Positions 33,875 through 44,875 of a stretch of 64,000 nt of DNA are shown in pieces; within the stretch, counting starts at the first letter, position 1; each line of letters begins with the position of its first letter. Source of the stretch: Rhabdophis nuchalis (Eukaryota > Chordata > Lepidosauria > Squamata > Natricidae); contig CM077644.1 of the NCBI GenBank assembly GCA_039707465.1, forward strand, positions 145,176,962 to 145,240,961, in the 5' to 3' direction. Below the pieces are notes generated by a model that did not search any database, had not been told where the DNA came from, and was given only the letters and a program-made list of their open reading frames with translations. Position numbers and translations under genes: made by a program.

Positions 33875-35685
33875 CAAACAACAGACTTGAAACTACATAC
33901 ATATACAAAATGCACACAATAAAATAAACAGTACATATGAAGTTATTTTATATAAAGGTAGGCCATCGGCATATGTCTACCCTATAGATAGCATCTCTCC
34001 AAAGTTTTAAACAGAAATCTCTTCAGGCTTACTTTATGTTATCAAGGTTTGAATCCACAATCCTTTGTAAACATATTTAGCTAAGCATTAGTGTTATTAA
34101 AATTACTAGTTATCTGACAATAATAGAATGCAATTCTACTTTCCTAAATAGAATTTTTAAAAATCTGAAAATGGGGTAAGAAACCCACTGCCTTATAGCC
34201 AATGTTTTCAGTTCCCATTCCCATAATTCCTGTTTATTTGTTATGCTGACTGAGGTTTATGAGAGATGTAATCCAAAACATCTGGAAAGTACCCTAGCCT
34301 TAAGGAGAAAAAAGGGCATAGGAAGAACCAAAGAGATAAGTCAACATCTTTAACCAACCAATTTTGTCCTTGTGGAATATTATTAGTTCAGTAATGTAAA
34401 ATACTATAAGGTGCTATCACGACTACTTATTAATAGCCTATTTCATAGATGAGCAAATCTATATTTAGTGAAAACTGCATGCTCACAGTAACTCACTGGC
34501 TAAGATGGAATTTTAATAAATGTTTCCTCAAAATAAAAATGTAACACCTATCCAATGTATGCGAGCTTCTGAAATAAGCAGATATTAAATATTTTTAGGT
34601 TATCTGATTCCAGGGAAATTTTTAAAAATGCCACATTACCCTTTCTTTATTTTCTGAGAAAAATGAAATAGGTAAACTATAGAAAGAAAGCTCTCCTAAC
34701 AGGACAGCAACATTATTCAAATTGACTTTATCTTCATTTCTCCACCCACCAATTAAAGGTAAGCTTATACTAATTGGATTTGGTTGCATTTTGGTATTCC
34801 TTGACAAGAATTTATGGGCTACACATATTTTTATTTCACTCATATTTCATCCATCAATTTAAGATAATACAGTACCCATATTTTTTAATTTTTATTGTAG
34901 TCTGAGAGTTGGTGAATGGCCAAGATCAGCCAGTAAACTTCCTCCCTTACATTTGAGGTCTCTTTGATAGGCATATTAACTTTGGTAGCATTGCCTAGCA
35001 TTATTTTGTTATTGGTTTCTTCCAGAAATTGGTCTTTTGTGCTATCAGAGAGAGGGGGGAGAAGTCTTCCTATTTCTTAGAATCTGAAAAACTACATTTT
35101 TCCTTATTTAAACCTTTCACTTCTCCAGCACTACTAGTGTGTATTTCTTCCCAACTATATACAATTTCTAAAGCCAGCAAAGCTGAGAAGCCTTCAAACC
35201 TCACCAGGCTTGGCTTCTCTCCCCCCATGAGATATTCCTAGCCTATAGCACAAGGAGAAAAACCACCCTCCTGATTCTGTTACAACAGGTCATTGTAAAG
35301 CATCATAACATTTACGAATCAGCACTTTACTGTTTCGTTCTCTCTCCCAATTTCCTCTTCCGAGTCTTGTGTCCAGTCTTCTTATGAAATTGTAACCCTA
35401 AAGACACACGCACGCACACACTTGTTTTCATTGGCCAGGAAACTACCTTAGACACCCCCCCCTTTCCTGGCTAAACCCTTGAGATAAATAAATGGGATAA
35501 TCAATAAACACAAATGTATCATATGCAATTTAGCCGATTCTGCAAAACGGGAGGGGAGTAGGGACAATGTTTCTCCGATCTTTCTCTAAGAAACATCCTG
35601 TACACCCCGGAAATGACCCCAAAAGGACAAAACTTGGCTCTGACTTTAGTCTTTCCTTTCTGCTTTATGTCCTCCTGCCTTGGCA
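33875..35685. other. Intron 1, nothing recognised
   Basis: AT-rich, grading into the CpG-rich block after 35.3 kb; a short CACG/CACA tract lies at 35406-35422. Confidence 0.45.
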
Positions 35686-35689
35686 ACAG

Positions 35690-36190
35690 ACCAAAGGATG
35701 AGCTTTAGGTGCGTAGCCGCTCTAAAATGGGGAGGGGGGGGGGGATACGAACAAAAGCCAAGTCCTCAGGCTAAAACCTTTTTGGGGGGGGGGGGAGAAA
35801 CGAATCGACGAATTCATGGCCTCCTTCGCTCACGTTACTCACTAGCGCAGCCTGCTGCAAACCAGGAAACCCCTCGAGACCGGAACAGCCGCCACCAAAG
35901 ACCCCTCCTCCCGCCTCTCACGTCGAACTGCACTTCCGCCCGCTGAGCAAAGGAAAAAGGAGGCGGCCGCGTCGGATTAGGTAACTCAGCTATTGCGCCT
36001 GCGCTGTTGGGAGGGAATCACGCCGGCCTGGACGTCAGCGAAACCACGCGCCGCTGCCACTTCGGTGAGGTCACACGGCTGGCCTTAGCACGTGCGCTTG
36101 GTTCTCTCCCCCACACCCCATTGGGATGCTCGGTTTTCGAGCGCCCAGCATTCCTAAGCATCGCGAAAGGGATTATGGGGGTGGGTGGGT
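35690..36190 (-). promoter_or_regulatory. CpG-rich block, probable ZCCHC7 promoter
   Basis: CpG density is far above the flanks. On the plus strand I see TTGCGCCTGCGCTG near 35994 (an NRF1-type palindrome), GGACGTCAGC near 36031 (CRE-like), and ACTTCCGCCC near 35932, which reads GGGCGGAAGT on the minus strand (ETS-like). There is no TATA box. Such sites are common in housekeeping promoters. The distance to the first coding exon (about 6 kb) and the need for an upstream noncoding exon support assignment to ZCCHC7. It could be bidirectional. Apparent ORFs across it in several frames are GC-rich shadows. Confidence 0.6.
35843..35950 (-). other. Candidate noncoding exon 1 of ZCCHC7
   Basis: On the minus strand a GC-rich stretch downstream of the ETS-like site ends at a perfect GTGAGT donor (35842-35837). 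The base before the donor is A rather than the usual G. The upper limit (transcription start) is a guess from motif positions. Alternative donors exist within 15 bases. RNA-seq is needed to settle it. Confidence 0.35.
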
Positions 36191-36264
36191 TTCTCTATAT
36201 GCATTATAGCTGGAGAAGGTGCCGGCTCTTTTTAATTGATCTTTGTGAAACAAATCTAGCCTAT

Positions 36265-36722
36265 AGCTTCCATAGTGGAGACTCTAGAAAGAGTGCAGAG
36301 AAGAGCAACAAAGATGATTAGGGGACTGGAGGCTAAAACATATGAAGAACGGTTGCAGGAACTGGCTATGTCTAGTTTAATGAAAAGAAGGACTAGGGGA
36401 GACATGATAGCAGTGTTCTAATATCTCAGAGGGTGCCACAAAGAAGAGGGAGTCAAACTATTCTCCAAAGCACCTGAGGGCAGGACAAGAAGCAATGGGT
36501 GGAAACTAATCAAGGAGAGAAGCAACTTAGAACTGAGGAGACATTTTCTGACAGAACAATTAATCAGTGGAACAGCTTGCCTCCAGAAGTTGTGAATGCC
36601 CCAACACTGCAAGTCTTTAAGAAGATGTTGGATAGCCATTTGTCTGAAATGGTGTAGGGTTTCCTGCCTAAGCAGGGGGTTGGGCTAGAAGACCTCCAAG
36701 GTCCCTGTTATTTATTCTATTC
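36265..36722 (+). mobile_element. CR1 LINE 3' end, about 460 bp
   Basis: From GTGCAGAGAAGAGCAACAAA through GAAAAGAAGGACTAGGGG to AGGGGGTTGGGCTAGAAGAC and a TTATTCTATT tail. It is the longest CR1 piece in the window and sits just outside the CpG-rich block. Confidence 0.85.
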
Positions 36723-36724
36723 CA

Positions 36725-37190
36725 ATTCAGCCTTCTTTAACTGGCTGGATCAAGATGATGGATCTTGGTGTTCTGCTCTATTAGAGCGCCATTGAGGACT
36801 CTGGAAATGTTCAAGCAGTTTGCCAAGTGTTATCCAGGATGCTTTGTATTACAACTCCCATCTGGATAACTAGGAGTTCTGAGGTTTGTAGTTTAGAAGA
36901 AAGGGTATTCCCTTTTTCTTTTTTTAGACAATGGATGTATCCAAAAAGCTTTGAATCTGAAAAAAAATCCTTCCAATGCTGGTTGTTAAAACATGTTTCC
37001 TTCATTGTTTGTAGATTTTTCCAGTAATTTTGGAATGGGAATTTTTTAAATTTGTTAAACTGGAAAAAAAAGTTTTTAGTATAACAAAACTGATGCAACC
37101 CTTGGATGGATGGCAGCTTGAGAGCATTGCCATACCTTGTTATCTGTTCACCTTTCCAATTTTTTTTAAACTCTGATTTTTACTTTTAAC
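36725..37190. other. No feature recognised
   Basis: Unique-looking sequence; the minus-strand ORF at 36.8-37.1 kb lacks motifs. Confidence 0.45.
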
Positions 37191-37194
37191 TTGT

Positions 37195-37362
37195 AATAAC
37201 AAAGGTGCTTTTCAAGAGGAAAGTGGACTTTCTGGGGTTTTTTTTGAAGAACCTTCTTGGATGAGAAGCGAAATGACTTCAAAGAAAAACCAGAAAGTCT
37301 ATTTGCCTCTTGAAAAAGTACCTTTGGACAACCATGACCTGGATGACCAAGAATCTCCATAG
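37195..37362. repeat. Long inverted-repeat interspersed element
   Basis: Arms of about 50 bases: the left (ending GGACTTTCTGGGGTTTTTTT) pairs with the right (starting CTTCAAAGAAAAACCAGAAA), around a centre with CTTCTTGGATGAGAAGCGAA. I recognise it as a common squamate repeat, possibly from a Penelope-like element; the class is uncertain. The centre resembles but does not satisfy a hammerhead core. Confidence 0.5.
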
Positions 37363-37424
37363 ACTTTTAACTTGTAAGTTCTAACTTGTTCCTAACTGTC
37401 TTAAATTTGTGGTTTTATTCAGAC

Positions 37425-37515
37425 TTTCTATTGTTTTATTATGTTGTAAACTGCCTAGAATCATTTGGATGAGATGGGCAGTGTAGAAATTTAATAAATA
37501 AATAAATGAACATGA
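37425..37515 (+). mobile_element. L2-group LINE 3' tail
   Basis: TTGTAAACTGCCTAGAATCA, GATGGGCAGTGTAGAAATTT, then AATAAATAAATAAAT. Confidence 0.65.
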
Positions 37516-37519
37516 TGCA

Positions 37520-38570
37520 TAAAAGGAGGCATATGATTTTAAAGCTGGTAAGGGATGTAAATCAACTAAATTGGTTTTCTCCAATCTTACACTGTCTTTT
37601 GAAGTCTTAACTCCCAGATGAGTAACCTGTCTCTTCATTCCAAAGCCTGACAGTCAGTTTTGGTGATCATCTGTAATTTCCTCAGCTTACAGAATAAGAG
37701 CTGCAACCATGTGTAAATTCACAGTTCCAGTGATACAGAGTTCATGCAAGTAGACTTTTTGCATGAATAATATTTTGAGAAAGTGAGCTGGCAGCTATTT
37801 ATCAGAGTGATGATTGTAACCTCATATAGTTATCTACTGGGCACAGTTCAGAGAAAGTGAGTATGGCCAAATTCCATGCTTAGGCATCGTAAAGTTCTAT
37901 GGAATGAATCCACAGGCTCCATCCAACAGAAAAAGGATTTCAGAATCTAATCACAGATTTTTCTGTGAAGTTAAAATGTCATTTCTGCTATTCCAAATTA
38001 TTTCTGATGTTAGTCAACCTTGACTTATTCTATACATTTTTATGCATGTACAAAATTCCAGTGTGATAGGAAAGCTTGATTTGCCTAAGAGGTAAAAATA
38101 CATTCCAACGGGGAGAGTCATAGAAGAATATATAAATTTTATGGAAAATGCATCTTCATCAGTGAAAAAAGGCAAAAGCTTTAGAAATTAAGATATATAC
38201 ACACATACAGACACACACACACACAAAACACACACATATATGTGATAACAAATGGCTCACTATCAATACTCTTCTTTCCCCAATTCTGAATCTAATTGTG
38301 AGCCTGCTGACAAAAGAATTTCTATACATTAACACTGATTAAATCTTGATTAGTTGACATACATCTTGGTCTCTGGGAAGATCCCTGCTAAGACTCTTTA
38401 GAAATTAAAGATTGAAGTACTGGTTCTAATGTTTACCAGTCATTAAAATATTAAATGATTGTTCAATAATGTTGAAGTGATTGATCAATATCCCATTACA
38501 TATAGCAAAGGGAGAGAAAGAAAAGATGTACCTAAGAGTAAAATAGGCGGCAAACTATATACCTCTATAT
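37520..38570. other. No gene; short AC-rich repeat
   Basis: Unique-looking sequence with an imperfect ACAC tract at about 38198-38236. Confidence 0.5.
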
Positions 38571-38571
38571 A

Positions 38572-38712
38572 GACATGATAGCAGTGTTCCAATATCTCAG
38601 GGGCTGCCACAAAGAAGAGGAAGTCAAACTATTCTCCAAAGCACCTGAGGGTAGAACAAGAAGCAATGGGTGGAAATTAATCAATAAGAGAAGCAATGTA
38701 GAACTGAGGAAA
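38572..38712 (+). mobile_element. CR1 fragment
   Basis: GACATGATAGCAGTGTTCCA ... AAGCAATGGGTGGAAATTAA matches the middle of the CR1 piece at 36.4-36.54 kb; truncated on both sides. Confidence 0.8.
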
Positions 38713-38715
38713 AAA

Positions 38716-38964
38716 TTGCTGGGGGCGGAGTGGGGGCAGGAGGCTTGCAAGGGCAGGGCACAGGTGGGGTCGTGAATGTGTGGGGGCAGGGCATGTAGGT
38801 AGATGTGTGTGCATGCAGGGGGTGGTACACATGCAAGGGGCATGAGCACATGCACGGGGGGAAGGTGCATTCGCAGGGGAGCATTGCATTTGGGGGGGTT
38901 GGGCGCATGCACATGCATACGCACATTTTGGGCTCTTGGTATGGAAAAAGTTAGCCATCACTGC
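38716..38964 (-). mobile_element. GC-rich hAT MITE fragment
   Basis: In reverse the element starts CAGTGATGGCTAAC, a hAT-type terminus of a dispersed squamate family, followed by AGCCCAAAATGTGCG and GCATG-rich minisatellite-like sequence. The other terminus is missing. Confidence 0.5.
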
Positions 38965-39156
38965 TATATGCTTTTCGGACTTGATAGCTTTTATTTTTTA
39001 GCTTTAGGCCTGCAGCCTTCATAGTTGCTAGAACTGATAAGTGTGTCTGATTATATTCATTCTTGGTAAGTGTATATTAAGAAATTCTCAGTGGATACTG
39101 AAACGTCCTCCAGGTCTTGTAAAAAGGTAGACATTGTCCCTTGAAAAACTCAGGAA

Positions 39157-41064
39157 AGGGACTTCCTTCCGGTTGGCCGGAGGCGACGGTCGAGTCTTTG
39201 TGCTCGTCCGCCGCTTGGTTGCCTCTGCGGCCCCCTCGGGGGCAGGGGGCTCTTGGTTGCCTCTGCGGCCCCCGAGGGGGCAGGGGGCTTGCGGGGAATC
39301 CCCCCATCCCGACGGCAGTCAGGGGTGGTGGCCCCTGCTTCGACCTAGGTGCAGAGGAACGAGTCGCAGGGGGGGGGGGTCGTCCTCTTTGCCGATGGAG
39401 AGCTGGAACAGCTATCCTGTTTAAAGAAGAATTGAAACGCCGGGGTCGAAGGCAACACCGAGGCTCCTGGCTGCAAAGTGGATCGTGAGTAATTTTGCTT
39501 TAATGCTGTCAACTTTCAGTTTGAAAGAAGACGGAGGGGGGAGTTTGTAAAAAAAACCCTCGGAAAAGGGGGAAAAAGTGGCGTTTAGAAATGCTCCCCA
39601 GGCTTGGGGAAGCGGAGGAATCAACATCCGATTTTTTTTAAACCTAGTGAAAGTCTTTCCTTTACGATCTCTGGATACTTTGTATCGAAGTCTGGCTACA
39701 AATGAAATGACTTTCACCAACTCTCGGCGGCTTCCCAAGGAGCGGGGGAAGATGGCGTTCCTTTGTTCCCAGGAGATATATTTTCTTGGAAAATTGCTGA
39801 CACTCCCTTATGTTCGGGACTGTGCTTCTCTCTTTATTAACGGATGAATGTAATTGATTAATTGGACCTTTCTCTGCTGTGCCTTCTTTGTTCTTTTTTA
39901 TCTGACTGTCTTTAAGAATTTGTTTTCTCTCTGGATTATAACTAAATTGAACTCTGAATCTGGACATTGGCTTTTGTTCTCTCCTTGCTTCGCGGACTGC
40001 CTCTCCAACAGACGCCATATTAGTGACAAAGACTTAAAACTTTCATTAGTGCTTTAAAAATACAGCTACATCAACCTAAGATTATTTTATTGTTACCTAA
40101 AGAAACAGAGATGGAAGCTACACAGTTATCAACAATAGAGGAAATTCTTCAAAACATTATGAAAGAAATTAAGGAAATCCGGAAAGATAATGTCAGTTCA
40201 AAATCAGAACTTTTGGAGACACAGAAAGCACTAATGGAAAATAAACAAAGAATTGATGGACTGGAGGGGGGGTTGGCTGTGACAAGGGAAGAGCTAAAAA
40301 AATTTCACAATGAAATAGTGGATTTGGATGGTGATATGTTTAGGATGGATTTTGAAAGGGTGTCTTATAGAAATAACTCAGCATATGCCAGGACAAATGA
40401 AGTACCCAGAGAGATACGCATTAAATTTGTAAGAAGGCCAACAAGGGAGGGGATCCTGAGAACATAGAGAGATGGTCCCTTAATTTACCAACAGAATGAG
40501 ATTGCCATCTTGAAACAGATCCTGAAAAAGATTATAGAGATAGGGAGGAATTATTCCTTCTTATCTAAAAGATTATTTAAAAAGGGGTTGTGTTTCAGGT
40601 GGGTGATGTCCGAGGGAATGTTGGCGTTCTGGGAGGGAGGAAGAGTAAAAATTAAAACAATTGCAAAGGCGGATGCCTTTTTTAAAAAACACTCCCCAAT
40701 CCTGGAGGTTGAAAATGGGGGAACGGAGGGGGCCACGGCTCCGCCCTATGGAGGTCAGGGAGAGGATGATACAATTGCCAAAAGACTTAGATTTCACAAG
40801 TGACTTTTTTCTGTATAGTACAAATCTTATTTGGATGTTTATAAATGATTGATTGCATAGATTTTAAATTGAAATATTTGTATCTCTTTCCACTTTGTAG
40901 AAAAATGAAAAATTTATTGTATTTTCTATTTCTTTTTATGAAGTCTCGGAGGGGGCCAACACCTCCGACATAGAGGTTCTCAATATGTCTTTGTAACTCC
41001 TTACAATCCCTTATCCTATTTTTATAAAAATTTGTAAAACCCAATAAAACTTTTTCAAAACAAA
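39157..41064 (+). mobile_element. HAL1-like L1 derivative, copy 2 (ORF1 only, full length)
   Basis: A 1.9-kb element collinear with copy 1. Shared landmarks, in order: GTCCGCCGCTTGGT near the 5' end, GGGGAGTTTG, AACATCCGA, GGCG(C/T)TTC(C)TTTG just before TCCCAG, ORF1, a CTCCGACAT word near the 3' end, and an A tail. AAAAACTCAGGAA at 39144-39156 is repeated at 41065-41077 as a target-site duplication. ORF1 runs into the same 3' UTR as in copy 1, with no ORF2. Copy 1 and copy 2 are well diverged, so the family is not a single recent event. Confidence 0.8.
40111..40803 (+). pseudogene. L1-type ORF1 of HAL1-like copy 2, one stop and a deleted RRM
   Basis: Coiled-coil-like N-terminal part (MEATQLSTIEEILQNIMKEI, ELLETQKALMENKQRIDGLE), then only the end of the RRM, then the C-terminal domain (EVPREIRIKFVRRPTREGIL ... 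RWVMSEGMLAFWEGG). A TAG at 40465-40467 interrupts an otherwise continuous frame. Compared with copy 1, about 30 residues of the RRM are missing at SYRNNSAYAR. Start chosen at the first ATG; the frame is open a little upstream without an ATG. Confidence 0.75.
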
Positions 41065-41077
41065 AAAAACTCAGGAA
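41065..41077 (+). repeat. Target-site duplication of HAL1-like copy 2 (right)
   Basis: AAAAACTCAGGAA, identical to 39144-39156. The leading A residues merge with the element's A tail, so the exact length is 9-14 bases. Confidence 0.8.
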
Positions 41078-41666
41078 TTAAAAAAAAAATCTGTCAAATG
41101 GAATAACGTGGCATGAAACTAGCATGATCTTAGTCTGACTAATTGAGCCAAAATCTTGCAACTAGCAGTAAGAGTATTTACGGTATTTTTCCGAGTATAA
41201 GACGCACCTTTTTTCCTCTAAAAAGAGGCTGAAAATCTGGATGCATCTTATACATCGAATACAGCATTTTTTGCCTCCTGGAACCCCACCCCTTCACCAA
41301 AATGGCCGTGCGCATACCCTTATGGAGGCTTCCAGACAGCTCCTGGGGGCTGGGGAGGGCAGAAATGAGCAAAAAACAGGGTGTTTTTGCCCCCCCAGCC
41401 CCCAGCAGCACTCTATAAGCCTCCATAAGGCTATGCATGCACTTTTTTTAAACCAAAAAACGGCCTGTTTTCGCGATAAATGTGCTTGGTTTTTGCTCAT
41501 TTTTGACACACACCCCGGAGCACTCTGCAAGCCTCCCAAGGCTATTCATGCCTTTTATTTGGGGGGAAAAACCTGGCCCATTTTCATGAAAAACGAGCCG
41601 TTTGGGGGAGGTTTGCAAAGTGCAAAAGGGGTTTTTTTTCCCTTTTGGAAAGCTGTTTAGTTAGAG

Positions 41667-41797
41667 CAGGGATGTCCAAACTTGGGAACTTTAAGACTTG
41701 TGGACTTCAACTCCCAGAAATCCCCAGCCAGCATAGCCACAAGTCAGCATAGCCACAAGTCCACAAGTCTTAAAGTTCCCAAGTTTGGACATCCCTG
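41667..41797. mobile_element. hAT MITE nested in TIR copy 3
   Basis: Ends CAGGGATGTCCAAACTTGG and CCAAGTTTGGACATCCCTG are exact inverted repeats. AGTTAGAG flanks both sides exactly (41659-41666 and 41798-41805). Mostly palindromic, with GGACTTCAACTCCCAG in the left arm. Confidence 0.88.
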
Positions 41798-41927
41798 AGT
41801 TAGAGTGATTGATGAGAATTACATTGGTCAAGTACTGTGCCTACAGAAACAAAGATTTGTTCCAAAGGTGGTCAGTGATTTCCTTCTCCAGCACATGGGT
41901 AAATACACCTGGAAATATCTACCTATC

Positions 41928-42300
41928 TACCTACCTAGCTACTCTCTACCTACCTATCTACTATATTTCTCTCTATTTCTCTTTCTCTATCCTTCTACCT
42001 ATCTACACTCTCTCTCTTCCTATCTACTGTATTTCTCTCCCCCCTCTATATACCTACCTACCTTCTCTCTTTCTCTCTCTCCCTACCTATCTACTGTATT
42101 TCTCTTTCTCTATTTCTCTCTATCCCTCTCCCTACCTATCTATCTACACTCTCTCCCTACCTACCTACTGTATTTCTCTCTCTCTCTCTCTCCCCCTCCC
42201 TCACTTCCTCTCCCTGCCTACTCTGTCTCTCTCCCTACCTACCTACTGTATATCTCTCTCTTTCTCTCCCTCTCTCTCCCTCTATCTACCTACCTACTTT
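41928..42300 (+). repeat. TACC/TCTA/CTCT microsatellite inside TIR copy 3
   Basis: Same unit set and CTACTGTATTTCTCTC spacer as at 3.4-4.2 kb. Confidence 0.85.
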
Positions 42301-42364
42301 TTTAAAAAAAATTGCTTCTTCAAAACCTGGGTGCGTCTTATACTCCGAAAAATACGGTAAGCAT

Positions 42365-43295
42365 GTGTAACTTAGAAAGAATTATCTACTATGTTTAGAA
42401 AGTAATGCCCTCCTCTATTTGTGGCTTTGTTCAGTTGTTTCAAGTGTACATATAAGTGAATTCTGCTATGGAATCCTTCCATTGCTATGTACTTTTTGTA
42501 TGATAATTTCAATCCTGCCTAATTGAATAATTATTTCTCATTCTTCTATTTTGGAGAAGTGGGGCTAGAAATCTGACTGCTTGGGCTACATAGAATATGA
42601 CTCCTCCCTTAAATTTTATTATTACTAGAAAACTATTTTAAGGTTTCAATTTCTATGCAAGTCTCCTGAAATACCTTTTTTTTCCATTCAGCATGTTAAA
42701 TGTCTATCAGTCTAGAAGTTTCTTTTTCTGACCACAGAATACATATACTCTAAAGACATCCCCATGCCTGTCCTGGCAGATGGCTATAAAATAGCATAAG
42801 CAATGTAAATTCTTGCTGCCAGGGGATACAGTAATCTCTTACAGATGAGGCAGGCTTAGATCGATTCAGTTGTATTACCTCCGATATCAGTTTAAAAGCG
42901 TACCGCACAACCATTAATTTGTTATGACATTTTTCATCCCTTGGCAGTCATCAGGGCATATAGTTGATCCCTAAAATAAATGCTCATTTGGTATAACCAT
43001 ATTTTGCAACTTTCCCCCTTTTTTAAAGTATGATGTACAGCCGCAAAATAACCAATTTTCTTAAATTTGTGGCATTCAGGCATCTTACAAGATATTCTGT
43101 TCTCTGTGCATGACCTCTGAGTTCATCTAAAGCCCTTCAGTCTCTGTAGTGATGTAGAATATTTTGATCATGGGCAAAGCTCATTTGTTCTGGCTTTACA
43201 GGCTTTCTTTGGATGATTGGGGCCTGGTGCTCACAAAATGTTTCTTGGCCCTCACCATTCAAAGTTTTTTATCATCTGCCCAACATTTCTAAGGT
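42365..43295. other. No feature recognised
   Basis: Unique-looking sequence. Confidence 0.5.
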
Positions 43296-43302
43296 TAAGG
43301 CC

Positions 43303-43480
43303 AGTGGTGGGATTCAGCCTGTTCACGCTGGTTCTAGTGGGATTCAGCCTGTTCGAACTGGTAGCTAATTTTTTGTAGAGTTTGGTGAACTGGTTGGATA
43401 GAGTGCCTCATCCACCACTCCCAGCCACTCTTCGTCTCGCCGGCCTCTCCTCGCAAGGCGACTCGCCTGGCCTTCAAAAT
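43303..43480 (+). mobile_element. hAT-like MITE, CAGTGGTGGGATTCAG end
   Basis: CAGTGGTGGGATTCAGCCTG is followed by an internal repeat of GTGGGATTCAGCCTGTTC and GAACTGGTAGCTAA. Same family as 58.05 kb. The right end is not clear. Confidence 0.5.
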
Positions 43481-43484
43481 AAGC

Positions 43485-44870
43485 ACAACACAGAAGGATT
43501 CCATCCTAAGAAATAAGCCCAATCAACACCTCTCTCACTACCAAAACAGTGTGGCCACATCTTTCCAAGCGCAGCCTCTCCTCCAAATGATCCTGTGTAT
43601 AAGATGAGCAATGCACACCATTGGAGGAGGAGAATTTGAGCTACCTGAGCGGGCATGAGTGATCAGTTCGGCGCAACTGCACACTGTACAAGCAGTGCCC
43701 TGAATGGAGTGTGTGAGTATCCGGCGACCTGGCCCAAAATATTCATAACTAACCCGCCCTGTCTCCAACAGTACTATTCTAAATGCTCAAGAAATGTTGG
43801 CTTTCTTGCATTTCACCTTAATAGATGTCTGCAGATTCCAGGAGCATGAATCTAGGATAGGGAAACAAAACTTTCTTAACTACAGCAGTGGTAAAATATT
43901 TTTTTAAATGTGCTTTGTTTATGGCAATAAACAAGGGTGCATACTTAGATTTTTCCTTCTCCTTTCATTGATAGTCTGCTGTAGGAAAATTACAGAACAG
44001 AACATATAGCATGCATGCAAAAATGGAAACACCCAGGTGGGGATTTTTTTTTAAACCACGGTAAATATCCAGATTGCAGAAGTTAGAGCTTCAGATGAAT
44101 GTTGTGAATATTTGCTTGAGTATCTCAAAACTGCAAAAGATCCCCGTATTTTATACTGTGCTTGTTCTTTTTTAAAGTGGCCCAAACTTTTCAACTGAAA
44201 CATAACAATGTAGAATATTTAAGTAGCAAAAATTTATAAATTACTTCAATTCTATGTCTGCTTCCATGATAGAAATCTCACTCCCCAAATAATTTCAAAT
44301 TCTGTTGAGGTAAAGTTCAGAATGGATTCTGAAGTTCATGGTCAGCCTGAAATTTTCAAGTTTTCCAACTCAAGCATGTGTCAGTCATGCCTCTTTGAAA
44401 AATCCATTCTGATAGCTTATGAATGTGCAGGATTGACCAAAAGAGTACAACAAAATGCAAAGAAACATTTTTGTAGTCTGACTGTTTTCTTCAGCATTTC
44501 ATAAAGCACAAGAGTTGAACTTGCTTTAGAAGAAATGGGGTAGATTTAACTAAAGCTTGAGAAAGGACACACACAAAATGAACAAGGAAAATGTTTATCT
44601 TCCTCCTGCACATACTTTTGTCTGTTAGTTTTCCTATTAGGAATAAATAGGCAGAACAAAGAAATAACCCATGCTGTGTCACTTTTTATAAAGATGCTCT
44701 GAGGAAAATACCGTGCAGGCATTGTAACAGATAGATGTTATATCTCTTCCCTTCCTAAACTGGGGATTACTGCCTGTATTGTGAAGCTGCTTGAATGTAA
44801 TGTGAGATTAAAATAATGCACAAAATACAGTACCTTACAACACTGAAGAGTTTAATCAAACCTTATCCCC
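43485..44870. other. No gene recognised
   Basis: Unique-looking sequence. Overlapping short ORFs near 43.3-43.85 kb on both strands have no motifs. Confidence 0.45.
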
Positions 44871-44875
44871 TATAT

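Larger units (their letters stand above)
29622..35842 (-). other. Presumed ZCCHC7 intron 1
   Basis: Inferred from the donor candidate at 35842 and the acceptor at 29622. Apart from an old LINE tail (30.8-31.6 kb), a Sauria-type SINE (31.66 kb), a short L2-type tail (33.4 kb) and a SINE piece (33.8 kb), it is AT-rich sequence in which I recognise no exon. Confidence 0.4.
41178..42358 (+). mobile_element. Microsatellite-carrying TIR element, copy 3 (both ends)
   Basis: The most complete copy, 1.18 kb. The left end CGGTATTTTTCCGAGTATAA and right end TTATACTCCGAAAAATACGG form a TIR of about 28 bases with few mismatches, flanked by TA, consistent with a Tc1/mariner-type target. Inside: the GGCCGTTTT/AAACGGGC body, a nested hAT MITE (41667-41797), the GATGAGAATTACATTGGTCA joint, and a TACC/CTCT microsatellite (41928-42300). 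No transposase is present. ORFs of 139-183 codons over it are shadows or low complexity. Confidence 0.75.

Noticed and set aside
35680..36321. Two plus-strand ORFs of 88 and 104 codons in the CpG-rich block
   Set aside because: GC-rich shadows across a promoter. No homology recognised.
41805..42360. Overlapping 166- and 183-codon ORFs
   Set aside because: Open in two frames only because the tetranucleotide repeat lacks stops.
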